This document shows, in pieces, positions 35,787 to 42,963 of a stretch of DNA of 64,000 nucleotides (its first letter is position 1; each line of letters begins with the position of its first letter). The notes beneath the pieces are model-generated. The model ran no database searches, was not told where the DNA came from, and saw only the letters and a program-made list of their open reading frames with translations. Where the stretch lies: positions 35,670 to 99,669 of the forward strand of contig CAYNOU010000001.1 in the NCBI GenBank assembly GCA_964398885.1. The letters run 5' to 3'. The translations under genes were made by a program, and so were the position numbers. The DNA is from JAGMCF01 sp964398885. Its GTDB lineage: Bacteria > Cloacimonadota > Cloacimonadia > JGIOTU-2.

Positions 35787-36074
35787 ATAACCTTCAAATT
35801 TTCATTCTTCTTTGTTGTTCCATATTTTATGAGATCTGCAAAATGGCATTCACATGTCATTCCAAACGCCCACGGCTGTCATTCCCGACCCCGATCCCCA
35901 ATTTAATTGGGGGGAATCCATATAGAGGGAAGACGCAGTAAAAGACAGGTTGTAAGGAATGGATTCCCACTTTCGTGGGAATGACAAGCAGAGAAGTGGG
36001 AATAACAAGTTAAGTGAATTTTCCATATTTTGCAGAATCCATGTTACATATTTTAATACACACTAATTATATCA

Positions 36075-36662
36075 TTATAAATACAAGTTTTTAAAATATT
36101 GCCATAATACAATTTTATTATTAATAGCCCTTTTATCAATATCACCACGATATGTATTCGCAAAAAATTCTATATCAATTCTTACAGAACGAATGTAAGA
36201 GAGGGAATCCTGTGGAGAAGTAATTTCATTTTCATTCACATCATAATAAGTAAATTTTAGATTATTAGAATTTTGTGATAGTTCAAATGGTCCGAATTCC
36301 ATTGAGCCGTTGCGGGTAAGTTTTAATGAATCATTTTCCTTATAAATTAGTATTATATCAATACTTGCAGAAACACTATCTTTTATGCGGAACTGAAAAG
36401 TACTATCTGTAGCAAGTAAGACTGCCAGGGAATCAATACCCGCACCAACTTTAGATAAGTATCCATTTGAGATTCCGGGTATTGTTTCTCCCGTATCATC
36501 ATCAATTGTGCCGGAGATAACTCTTTCTGAAATTTCATTAAGAGTTGTCTGCATATTAGTATTATATCCTACAGCTTGCACATTTGATAAAGCATTAAAC
36601 ATAGCAATGAGGAATAATCCTCCAATAACTACAGCTCCCAGTGCATCTAATAGGCTTCCCAT
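36075..36662 (-). CDS. Minor pilin-like protein
   Basis: A 195-residue protein starting MGSLLDALGAVVIGGLFLIA, with a hydrophobic helix directly after M-G. The rest is beta-rich (FRIKDSVSASIDIILIYKEN, YIRSVRIDIEFFANTYRGD) and acidic to neutral, as in PilW/PilX-type minor pilins. There is no classical prepilin leader or Glu5. It is 11 bases downstream of a similar gene and is likely a minor subunit made with pilB and pilC. Confidence 0.65.
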   Translation of the reverse strand: MGSLLDALGAVVIGGLFLIAMFNALSNVQAVGYNTNMQTTLNEISERVISGTIDDDTGETIPGISNGYLSKVGAGIDSLAVLLATDSTFQFRIKDSVSASIDIILIYKENDSLKLTRNGSMEFGPFELSQNSNNLKFTYYDVNENEITSPQDSLSYIRSVRIDIEFFANTYRGDIDKRAINNKIVLWQYFKNLYL

Positions 36663-36673
36663 GATTTCTAATT

Positions 36674-37105
36674 TTAACCCTCCATATCAATAAAAATTTT
36701 ACTGATAGGTTTATCCCTTGTTCCAATCCAGAGCGTATCAGGTCCCAATGGATAACAATAAATAACTATATCAATCTTTTGATATGTACTATCAGGCTCA
36801 GAAATATCACCAGAACTATTACAATAATTTGACTGAATATTAACATTATAAACTACATTATTGATTGGGGTAGTGAATGTGGAATCGCTGTAATTAGTTT
36901 GAATTTCATCAAATGTATAAATCTTTCCAAGAAGTTCAGCATCAATTTTCTGTATGTATTTATCTGCAATTTTCAAACCTTGCATTTGGAACATAACTTT
37001 ATACACTATATCTGTAGCGGTATAGAGATTGCTATAAGTTGTAATAAGAATAGTGGAAAACAGCATTACAGCAAGAAGAACGAGTAGCATTTGTCCCATA
37101 TTCAT
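36674..37105 (-). CDS. Minor pilin-like protein
   Basis: A 143-residue protein starting MNMGQMLLVLLAVMLFSTIL, again a hydrophobic helix after a tiny M..G leader. The body (MQGLKIADKYIQKIDAELLG, then beta-rich KIDIVIYCYPLGPDTLWIG) suits a minor pilin. It starts 3 bases after the stop of pilB, so translation is likely coupled. Confidence 0.65.
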   Translation of the reverse strand: MNMGQMLLVLLAVMLFSTILITTYSNLYTATDIVYKVMFQMQGLKIADKYIQKIDAELLGKIYTFDEIQTNYSDSTFTTPINNVVYNVNIQSNYCNSSGDISEPDSTYQKIDIVIYCYPLGPDTLWIGTRDKPISKIFIDMEG

Positions 37106-37108
37106 ATT

Positions 37109-38890
37109 TTATTCCTCTGTTGTTGCATAAGCCACTTCAGAAATAGTAGTAAGCCCATTTCTTATTCTATCTAATCCTGAATCCCTAAGAGATAACATCC
37201 CTTGTTTTTCAGCAATGTTTCTAATAAGCGCCTCATCAATTTCTTCTCCGGATTCAACAATAGCTTTTCTTACTTCATGTGAAAAGTATAGGGCTTCACA
37301 AATATTTATTCTTCCTTTATATCCTTCAGTGCATTTCTTACAACCTTTTCCTGCTTCATATATTTTACCGGATTTTAAATCCTCTTCAGTTATACCAAAT
37401 TCAAGTGCAGCCTGATATTTTTCTTTTGCTAATGGTTTCCTGCAATACGGGCATAATTTTCTTACTAATCTTTGTGCGACTATAATATTTATTGCATAAG
37501 CAAGAAGAAAAGGTTCTATCCCCATTTTATATAATCTTGAAATTGCGCTTGGTGCATCATTAGTATGAAGTGTAGAGAATGTTAGATGACCTGTATTCGC
37601 AAGTTTAACTGCAACTTCTGCAGTAATTTTATCCCTTATTTCACCAACCATTACAATATCAGGGTCGTGTCTGAGGATAGAGCGGATAGCATTTTCAAAG
37701 GTCATCTTATGTCCAATCTTTAGCTGTCTTGCCCCTCTAATCACATATTCTACAGGGTCTTCGCAGGTAAGTACATTTTTTGAAGGGTCTATCACATGAT
37801 AAAGTGCAGCCATTAAGGTTGTGCTTTTTCCACTACCAGTTGGTCCAGTAAGCAGAACAATGCCTTTGGAAGTACTTATGGCTTTAAGAAAATCCTTCTC
37901 AGCTTGTTTCTGAAATCCCAACTTTTCTAAATCTGTTATTACATTTCTATCGTCTATTACTCTTATGACCACGCTTTCAAATCTTCTTTCATATTCTGCG
38001 GATATAATAGGTAAGATTGAGACACGAAATCTAATCAGATGCCCATCAACAAGACGCTGTGCAAAGCCATCCTGTGCAGTATCTCTTTCAAATCTGTCAA
38101 CACCTGTTGAGCGGTCTTTAGCAACTGCTGCTATTGCTTCTGGGGAAGTATTATCCTGCCTATGCCAGGGATGAAGTTTTCCGTCAATCCTGAAAAAGAA
38201 ATCCACACTTGACCGTTGATATGGTATAACATGGATGTCACTTGCTCCTTGTCGTACAGCTTCAACCAAGCTAGCTTCAAATAAATTCACCAAAAGACTT
38301 TTATTTATCTCCTCATCTAATGCATATTCATCAACACCTATTTTTCCAACTTCACCTACTTCTTCTATCTGTTCGCCAGCTTCTTCAAGAAGTTCTAAAA
38401 ATTCATTCTTCTGAGGAGCTATGATTTCAATAAGTTCTTCTATAGTTTTAAGACGACAAAAAACCACTTCATATTTTTTGAATTCTGTATTTAAAGGAAT
38501 TTTTTCTACGATTTTGTTTGTTGGGTCTGCGGATAAAACTATTAATGTATTTTTTCTTCCATAAGCTATTCTATATGGTAAAACTTTATTATATAACAGT
38601 TCCCTTTTGAAATCTTCTGGAAACCTGGAAAGCATTTCTTTTGTACGCTTTATCTGATTTTGGTCTAATTTGTCCAGGTCTATATCAATTGTGCGGAATG
38701 CATAAAGGTCAGCGAGCAGACTATAAATTGCATCGTGGTCTATTTTCAAGTCTGAGGTTAATATTTCCTCTAATCGGCGAGGATTAGAGGGGTCCTCATC
38801 AGCCTGAATCATAAATGCTTTATCAAGCGTATCTTTATCAATTATTTCTTTTTCAACTAATAATTTTCCTAATCTTGATCTTCCTATCAT
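37109..38890 (-). CDS. pilB: PilB/GspE-type pilus assembly ATPase
   Basis: A 593-residue ATPase that powers pilus extension. The N-terminal MshEN-type region (about 1-160: RSRLGKLLVEKEIIDKDTLDKA) is followed by the N2 domain (ASDIHVIPYQRSSVDFFFRIDG) and the C-terminal ATPase. Walker A is GPTGSGKSTTLM (about 345-356), the Asp box is CEDPVEYV, Walker B is DIVMVGEIRDKITAEV, and the His box is GHLTFSTLHTNDAPSAI. The zinc tetracysteine motif CPYC...CKKC is complete. All catalytic elements are intact, unlike in the PilT here. Confidence 0.95.
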   Translation of the reverse strand: MIGRSRLGKLLVEKEIIDKDTLDKAFMIQADEDPSNPRRLEEILTSDLKIDHDAIYSLLADLYAFRTIDIDLDKLDQNQIKRTKEMLSRFPEDFKRELLYNKVLPYRIAYGRKNTLIVLSADPTNKIVEKIPLNTEFKKYEVVFCRLKTIEELIEIIAPQKNEFLELLEEAGEQIEEVGEVGKIGVDEYALDEEINKSLLVNLFEASLVEAVRQGASDIHVIPYQRSSVDFFFRIDGKLHPWHRQDNTSPEAIAAVAKDRSTGVDRFERDTAQDGFAQRLVDGHLIRFRVSILPIISAEYERRFESVVIRVIDDRNVITDLEKLGFQKQAEKDFLKAISTSKGIVLLTGPTGSGKSTTLMAALYHVIDPSKNVLTCEDPVEYVIRGARQLKIGHKMTFENAIRSILRHDPDIVMVGEIRDKITAEVAVKLANTGHLTFSTLHTNDAPSAISRLYKMGIEPFLLAYAINIIVAQRLVRKLCPYCRKPLAKEKYQAALEFGITEEDLKSGKIYEAGKGCKKCTEGYKGRINICEALYFSHEVRKAIVESGEEIDEALIRNIAEKQGMLSLRDSGLDRIRNGLTTISEVAYATTEE

Positions 38891-38900
38891 TGTTTCCTTA

Positions 38901-38929
38901 ATTAGTCATTAGTCATTAGTCATTAGTCA
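38901..38929. repeat. Heptamer tandem repeat (ATTAGTC)x4
   Basis: Four perfect copies of ATTAGTC lie between pilC and pilB, just upstream of the pilB ATG (38890). A GAAATATGC...GCGCATTTC palindrome follows to its right. Confidence 0.75.
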
Positions 38930-38977
38930 ACAGTGAAATATGCTTCTGCGGCGCATTTCACGGGGCTCTAACTTAAT

Positions 38978-40330
38978 TTACATTCCAGCCATACCAGGCA
39001 TTTCTGGAGAAACAAGAGCAATCTCTGCAGAGACAATAGTTAATAATGAAATTACAATGCCAATAAAGAGTGCAATTAAAGACTGAATTGATTGAATCAC
39101 AGTATTCATTTTATATGTAGTTTCTTTTTCGTAGAATGAGCAAATTTGACGAGCAGATTGTAGCACATTACCGGTTTCAGCCCCTGTTCTTAATCTACTT
39201 AAAGTTGTTTTATTAAATACATTTGCTTCTTCCAATGCTGGGACTAATGACATACCTTCTTTTAACATAAGTGGAATAGTAATCTCTTTAATTCCCTTTT
39301 CTATATAAGCATTTCTACAAGCTTGAGCAGAAGATGTTAAGGCTTCTATATTAGCTTCTGCACCAGAATAGACAGCGGAAAAAACTCTAAAAAATATCTC
39401 AATACTTGATTTATGTAACAGATGCCCAATAATTGGCAATTTAATTAAAAATCTATCCCTCCATACCCTTCCATCTGGAGTTTTCCACCACATAAAAATT
39501 GCGATTGAAAAGATTACAATTATAAGAAACATCCACCACCAATTAGCACCTAAATAATCACTCATCTTTAATGTAAAAGCAGTCATTGGTGGAACTTTCA
39601 TTCCATGTTCAACAAAAATCTTAGCGGTTGCTGGAAATATTGAGACTATAAAATATCCAACAGCAAGTATCATAGCCACAACTGTAACCATTGGCGTGAG
39701 TATTGCCTGCTTTAAACTTTTTCTATAATCTTGGTCCCTTTCCATAAATTTGGAAGTAGCTTCATAAACCTCACTCATATTACCACTTTTGGTTGCAAGA
39801 CCGAGCATATAAGCAGGAAATTTCCCAAAGACATCAGCATAGCGTGAAAAAACCTCTGTGCCTTCTTTACCTGCTTTTAACTGACTTTCAACTTTTTTTA
39901 ATGTTTCTCTTAATGTAGAATTGGATTCTTCCTCTGCTAACATACGAAGAATCTTATCATAAGCCATCTTTTCTTTAAGTAGAAACGAGCTAAGATTGAT
40001 AAACATCATAATGCTTTGTTTAGAAGGCTTTGGATGGAAATCAATCAAAACTGGTTGAATTTTTGCGTCCCTATATCCAATCCTTAATAATGCTCTTTCT
40101 ACCTCTTGCTTTGTATACGCGGCTTGCTTTCCTTTTAATTTTTTACCTGTAGGAAGTTTTACTGTATAACGAAAGGTCTTTTTGCAAAGTATAGAATTTA
40201 TTCTTATTCTATGTTTGGTTGCTATTTCTTTTATTAATTGCTTTGCTTTAGATTTGTTATGTGCTAATACTAAACCTTGAACAGGTTTACCATTTAAAGA
40301 CACCCCTTGATAACGAAATTCTTTTTGCAT
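38978..40330 (-). CDS. pilC: PilC/GspF-type inner-membrane platform protein
   Basis: A 450-residue protein. The N-terminus (MQKEFRYQGVSLNGKPVQG) is the usual PilC opening. Two GspF domains follow: the first with FHPKPSKQSIMMFINLSSFL and KEGTEVFSRYADVFGKFPAYM, the second with KSSIEIFFRVFSAVYSGAEA and SLVPALEEANVFNKTTLSRL...GAETGN. Membrane helices are at about 210-232, 260-280 and 415-440 (IQSLIALFIGIVISLLTIVS). PilC sits in the inner membrane under the pilus and couples PilB and PilT to pilin. Its first 14 codons are duplicated at 40411-40454 and 41437-41481. Confidence 0.93.
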   Translation of the reverse strand: MQKEFRYQGVSLNGKPVQGLVLAHNKSKAKQLIKEIATKHRIRINSILCKKTFRYTVKLPTGKKLKGKQAAYTKQEVERALLRIGYRDAKIQPVLIDFHPKPSKQSIMMFINLSSFLLKEKMAYDKILRMLAEEESNSTLRETLKKVESQLKAGKEGTEVFSRYADVFGKFPAYMLGLATKSGNMSEVYEATSKFMERDQDYRKSLKQAILTPMVTVVAMILAVGYFIVSIFPATAKIFVEHGMKVPPMTAFTLKMSDYLGANWWWMFLIIVIFSIAIFMWWKTPDGRVWRDRFLIKLPIIGHLLHKSSIEIFFRVFSAVYSGAEANIEALTSSAQACRNAYIEKGIKEITIPLMLKEGMSLVPALEEANVFNKTTLSRLRTGAETGNVLQSARQICSFYEKETTYKMNTVIQSIQSLIALFIGIVISLLTIVSAEIALVSPEMPGMAGM

Positions 40331-40346
40331 TTTTACTTAACCCTGG

Positions 40347-40454
40347 TTGTCAGGGTCCATACCCTGACAAAATTCGTGAAATCTGTCATGGAATGGTCCA
40401 TGACAGCCGTGAACCATTTAAAGCCACTCCTTGATAACGAAATTCTTTTTGCAT
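40347..40454. repeat. 108-base direct repeat, copy left of the toxin-antitoxin pair
   Basis: It matches 41374-41481 at a constant offset of 1027 bases with two mismatches. It consists of two hairpins (TGTCAGGGTCCATACCCTGACA and CTGTCATGGAATGGTCCATGACAG) followed by a copy of the pilC start (pilC codons 14 to 1). Confidence 0.85.
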
Positions 40455-40513
40455 TGTTACTTACTTTCTATTAACCTCTATTTGGCAAGATTATATCATT
40501 ACAAAATAATTCT

Positions 40514-40939
40514 TTACTTCCAGATAGTTGTAACGAACTTCGAATTTCGAACTTTAGGGTCATTGGTTAGTAATTCAATATCAAGTTCCAATGCAGCTCC
40601 TGCAATTATTCTATCATGTAATTCGGGTATATCATTTATCATAAAGGCTTTTTCTATTGTCATAAAAGTTATTTTTTTCTCTTTGATTGATTTGTGCTGT
40701 TTAAAATAATTTTTTGAGTCATTTAGAGTTATTTCAATTCTCTTTTTTTCAGATAGATAACCAATTTCAGCCAAAACTATTGCTGGGATGTAAATTTCGC
40801 TCTCACCCTTTTCTGCTTGTTCAAATATTTCTTTAATACGATTAGGTAACTTTCTTCTTTCTAATCGAAGTACTAATGCCATTGTATCTGTTACATATTT
40901 AGGGGGTGTAATAGAATAAGTTGTATATTTGTTTTTCAC
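40514..40939 (-). CDS. vapC: PIN-domain toxin-like ribonuclease (VapC family)
   Basis: A 141-residue PIN-domain protein. The four acidic residues of the active site are present: Asp18 in YVTDTMALVL, Glu58 in AIVLAEIGYL, Asp109 in ELHDRIIAGAA and Asp127 in LLTNDPKV. VapC toxins cut tRNA or rRNA with Mg2+. The gene lies downstream of a small antitoxin-like gene, but 140 bases away instead of overlapping; the gap holds palindromic repeat sequence. The pair sits between 108-base direct repeats within the pilus region. Confidence 0.8.
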   Translation of the reverse strand: MKNKYTTYSITPPKYVTDTMALVLRLERRKLPNRIKEIFEQAEKGESEIYIPAIVLAEIGYLSEKKRIEITLNDSKNYFKQHKSIKEKKITFMTIEKAFMINDIPELHDRIIAGAALELDIELLTNDPKVRNSKFVTTIWK

Positions 40940-41079
40940 ATCTTACCATTAGTCAGTCCACCAGCTCCGAGACCCCGACTTGCCGGGGATAAATCTCCAC
41001 ACCAATCCATTGGTGTGGTGGATAAATCGGGTACTGGCGGATTAAATTTGTTCCTATACATCGTGATTATTACACCCCC

Positions 41080-41301
41080 TTAGTCTTCACGGGGATATAA
41101 TTCTTTATAGTTTTTAAATTCTTCCTCTAAGTGACTAATTTCAGTTTTGTTTAACAAAGAGAGTTCATCGTTTAAATTGTCAAAAGATTTTTTTCTTCGT
41201 ACACTGATAAATTGAATAAAATCTAATATCTCAAGCAAAGCTTCAACAGGAAGACCTTTTGTATTTTGAATAATTAATTTTTCTATTCGTGCAGTATTCA
41301 T
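41080..41301 (-). CDS. Small antitoxin-like protein (DUF2281/VapB type)
   Basis: A 73-residue protein. Residues 1-45 (RIEKLIIQNTKGLPVEALLEILDFIQFISVRRKK) follow the pattern of short antitoxins whose helical part starts with a LP.E.L.E.LDFI..L motif. The rest is an acidic helix (LEEEFKNYKEL) likely to mask the toxin. It precedes the PIN-domain gene on the same strand, which supports a toxin-antitoxin role. Confidence 0.65.
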   Translation of the reverse strand: MNTARIEKLIIQNTKGLPVEALLEILDFIQFISVRRKKSFDNLNDELSLLNKTEISHLEEEFKNYKELYPRED

Positions 41302-41373
41302 ATCGTTCCTATGAAAAATCCTTATGCTGGTTCATCCGCCAGCTGACGGATGAACCAGCAATGGAAACCCTAA

Positions 41374-41481
41374 TTGTCAGGGTCCATACCCTGACAAAAT
41401 TCGTGAAATCTGTCATGGAATGGTCCATGACAGCCGTGAACCATTTAAAGACACCCCTTGATAACGAAATTCTTTTTGCAT
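41374..41481. repeat. 108-base direct repeat, copy right of the toxin-antitoxin pair
   Basis: Partner of 40347-40454. The pilC-start part here (41437-41481) is closer to the true pilC start (40287-40330) than the left copy is, and it continues into another double hairpin, as the true pilC start does. Confidence 0.85.
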
Positions 41482-41646
41482 TTTTAATTAACTCTGGTTG
41501 TCAGGGTCCATACCCTGACAAAATTCGTGAAATCTGTCATGGAATGGTCCATGACAGCCGAGAAGGGACAGCCGTGAAAGCCTACCTAACCCTAATTGTC
41601 AGGGTCCACACCCCGACAAAATGTTCTTTGCTACAGGCTAAGGTGG

Positions 41647-41680
41647 AAAATATGGGAGGCACAAAAACCTCCCATATTTT
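41647..41680 (-). terminator. Intrinsic terminator of the main pilin-like gene
   Basis: AAAATATGGGAGG pairs perfectly with CCTCCCATATTTT across an 8-base loop, ending in TTTT on the minus strand. It lies 32 bases after the pilin stop. Confidence 0.75.
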
Positions 41681-41712
41681 ATTTTTTGAATTCTGATATT
41701 TTAATCAATTAC

Positions 41713-42180
41713 TCAGTTTAATCTGGTAAATGCTATTGTGCCAGTTTTTCCTGTTACCACAACTTGTGCTGCGACACAACCAGTTGGACCATAGGCCCCA
41801 CCAGCACGGGTTGCGTCATCACCTATTTCTTTTCCATTTCCTGTTATTGTAAGATCATCAGTAGCGATTGTTAGTTTATAGGTTCCATTGTCAGTTGTTA
41901 AAGTATCTGCAGTTGTTCCATCATGACCATATCCTAACCATTTACCAAGCTCTTGATCAACAGTTCCTCCACTAGGTGTCCAAGCATATCCACCACCACC
42001 AAAGCTTTCAGGAGTCTTGTAGAATCCTAATGCTTGCCCAGCAAGAGTATTTAGATCAGCAATAACCGCTTGACGATTTGAAGATACAGCTTGATTTTTG
42101 AACATAGTGATACCAACGGCAACAGCCACACCTACGATAATTACGCTCAATACAATGAGCAGTATTTGTTGCATTCCCAT
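41713..42180 (-). CDS. Main type IV pilin-like subunit
   Basis: A 155-residue protein starting MGMQQILLIVLSVIIVGVAV, with a membrane and assembly helix directly after M-G. The segment FKNQAVSSNRQAVIADLNTL continues the helix, as in pilins, and is followed by a Gly-rich globular domain (PESFGGGGYAWTPSGG) ending TGKTGTIAFTRLN. There is no long leader and no Glu5. Strong AAGGAG site, its own terminator and a sigma-54 promoter 240 bases upstream suggest it is the abundant subunit. A family of such leader-poor pilin-like proteins has not, to my knowledge, been characterised. Confidence 0.75.
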   Translation of the reverse strand: MGMQQILLIVLSVIIVGVAVAVGITMFKNQAVSSNRQAVIADLNTLAGQALGFYKTPESFGGGGYAWTPSGGTVDQELGKWLGYGHDGTTADTLTTDNGTYKLTIATDDLTITGNGKEIGDDATRAGGAYGPTGCVAAQVVVTGKTGTIAFTRLN

Positions 42181-42289
42181 TTTTTCTCCTTCACCCCGTG
42201 TCCCGATATATCGGGATTATTTCACCGGGGTTATTTTTTAGTTTTTTTCCCGTAAAAAACGGGATTTGGGGAAATTTTCACATCTATTT

Positions 42290-42391
42290 AGGGGGTGAAA
42301 TAAAAACCATTTTATATTATTCAATCAATTCCTCTGTTAGAATTGTTTACTATCTAACAAGAGCACTAGGGTGAATTTAATTTCACCCCCT
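42290..42391 (-). promoter_or_regulatory. Long-range stem in the pilin mRNA leader
   Basis: If transcription starts 12 bases after the -12 GC (about 42399), the leader positions +9 to +20 (42391-42380) can pair perfectly with +99 to +110 (42301-42290). A stem at the very 5' end can protect an mRNA from decay. Confidence 0.4.
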
Positions 42392-42410
42392 GAAAACATA
42401 AATATATTAC

Positions 42411-42425
42411 GCAACTTATGTGCCA
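42411..42425 (-). promoter_or_regulatory. Sigma-54 (RpoN) promoter of the pilin-like gene
   Basis: The minus strand reads TGGCACATAAGTTGC: TGGCAC, five bases, TTGC. This is an exact -24/-12 element with GG and GC at the right spacing. It points at the pilin-like gene at 42180 and lies next to a gene for an NtrC-type activator. Confidence 0.85.
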
Positions 42426-42823
42426 AAATTTTATTTAACTTTTTTTAAAAAAATTTTCTTTGTCAAGATAAATTTTATTTTTTTAAGTAGCACTGTTTGA
42501 AAATAATATAAAAGTTTGTTATAACCTCCTCTGGAGAGAAGCACTCCATATTTACTTTACAAAGAAAGTACTATGCTGGTTCAGATTTTAATCTGAACCA
42601 AAATGTTTGGTTCAAGTAACATACTTGAACCAGCAATGCGTATTTTATACTCATTCCCAACGCCTTCGTTGGGAATGCATTAAGATTTTTAGGATGATAA
42701 TCTGTCATAAAATAATTACATATTAAAAATTATTGTCATATATTTATGACGCTAATGTTCGCCTGGAGATTTGGTAATTTGGTGATTTATTTGTTATTTG
42801 TAATTTGAAATTTGATATTTGAA

Positions 42824-42886
42824 ATTTACCTGCCCCGTGAAATACGAAGTCCCGCCCTTGCGGGATTTCACGGGGTAAAATATTTG
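42824..42886. repeat. 63-base inverted repeat, copy left of the NtrC-type gene
   Basis: It is identical in reverse complement to 44498-44560. The core is itself palindromic (CCCCGTGAAAT...ATTTCACGGGG around GTCCCGCCCTTGCGGGA). On both sides the DNA is ATTTG-rich. Confidence 0.85.
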
Positions 42887-42963
42887 CTATTTGTTATTTG
42901 GCATTTATTTGATGTTTGGTATTTATACACCATTGTAACTGAATCGCAACGATTGCAACAACT

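Larger units (their letters stand above)
35445..36074. other. 630-base intergenic stretch filled with dispersed repeats
   Basis: No gene is seen. From left to right: an AT-rich leader; a long dispersed repeat (35559-35700) with a second element inserted in it; a 56-base palindromic element (35731-35786); CCCGATCCCCAATTTAATTGGGG (about 35889-35912); the inverted pair ATTCCCACTTTCGTGGGAAT (about 35964-35983); and the inverted words ATTTTATGAGATCTGCAAAAT / ATTTTGCAGAAT. Confidence 0.65.
41302..41712. other. 411-base region of repeats between the antitoxin and pilin genes
   Basis: It contains a GGTTCATCCG...CGGATGAACC palindrome (about 41330-41356), the second 108-base repeat (41374-41481), a third copy of the double hairpin (41501-41560), a partial fourth (41591-41622), and the pilin terminator (41647-41680). 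The open frame that crosses it rightward is made of repeat sequence. Confidence 0.65.
42181..42963. other. 783-base regulatory and repeat region upstream of the pilin-like gene
   Basis: From the pilin ATG upward: ribosome site; hairpins TCCCGATATATCGGGA (42201-42216) and CCCGTAAAAAACGGG (42249-42263); a 12-bp inverted pair AGGGGGTGAAAT / ATTTCACCCCCT (42290-42301, 42380-42391); the sigma-54 promoter (42411-42425); an AT-rich zone suited for bending; palindromes GGTTCAGATTTTAATCTGAACC (42577-42598) and CATTCCCAACG...CGTTGGGAATG (42652-42678); and the inverted repeat 42824-42886. No gene is seen. Confidence 0.7.

Noticed and set aside
41289..41696. A 135-codon plus-strand frame with internal repeats
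   Set aside because: Its repeated peptide comes from the duplicated pilC-start and hairpin units; it is not a gene.
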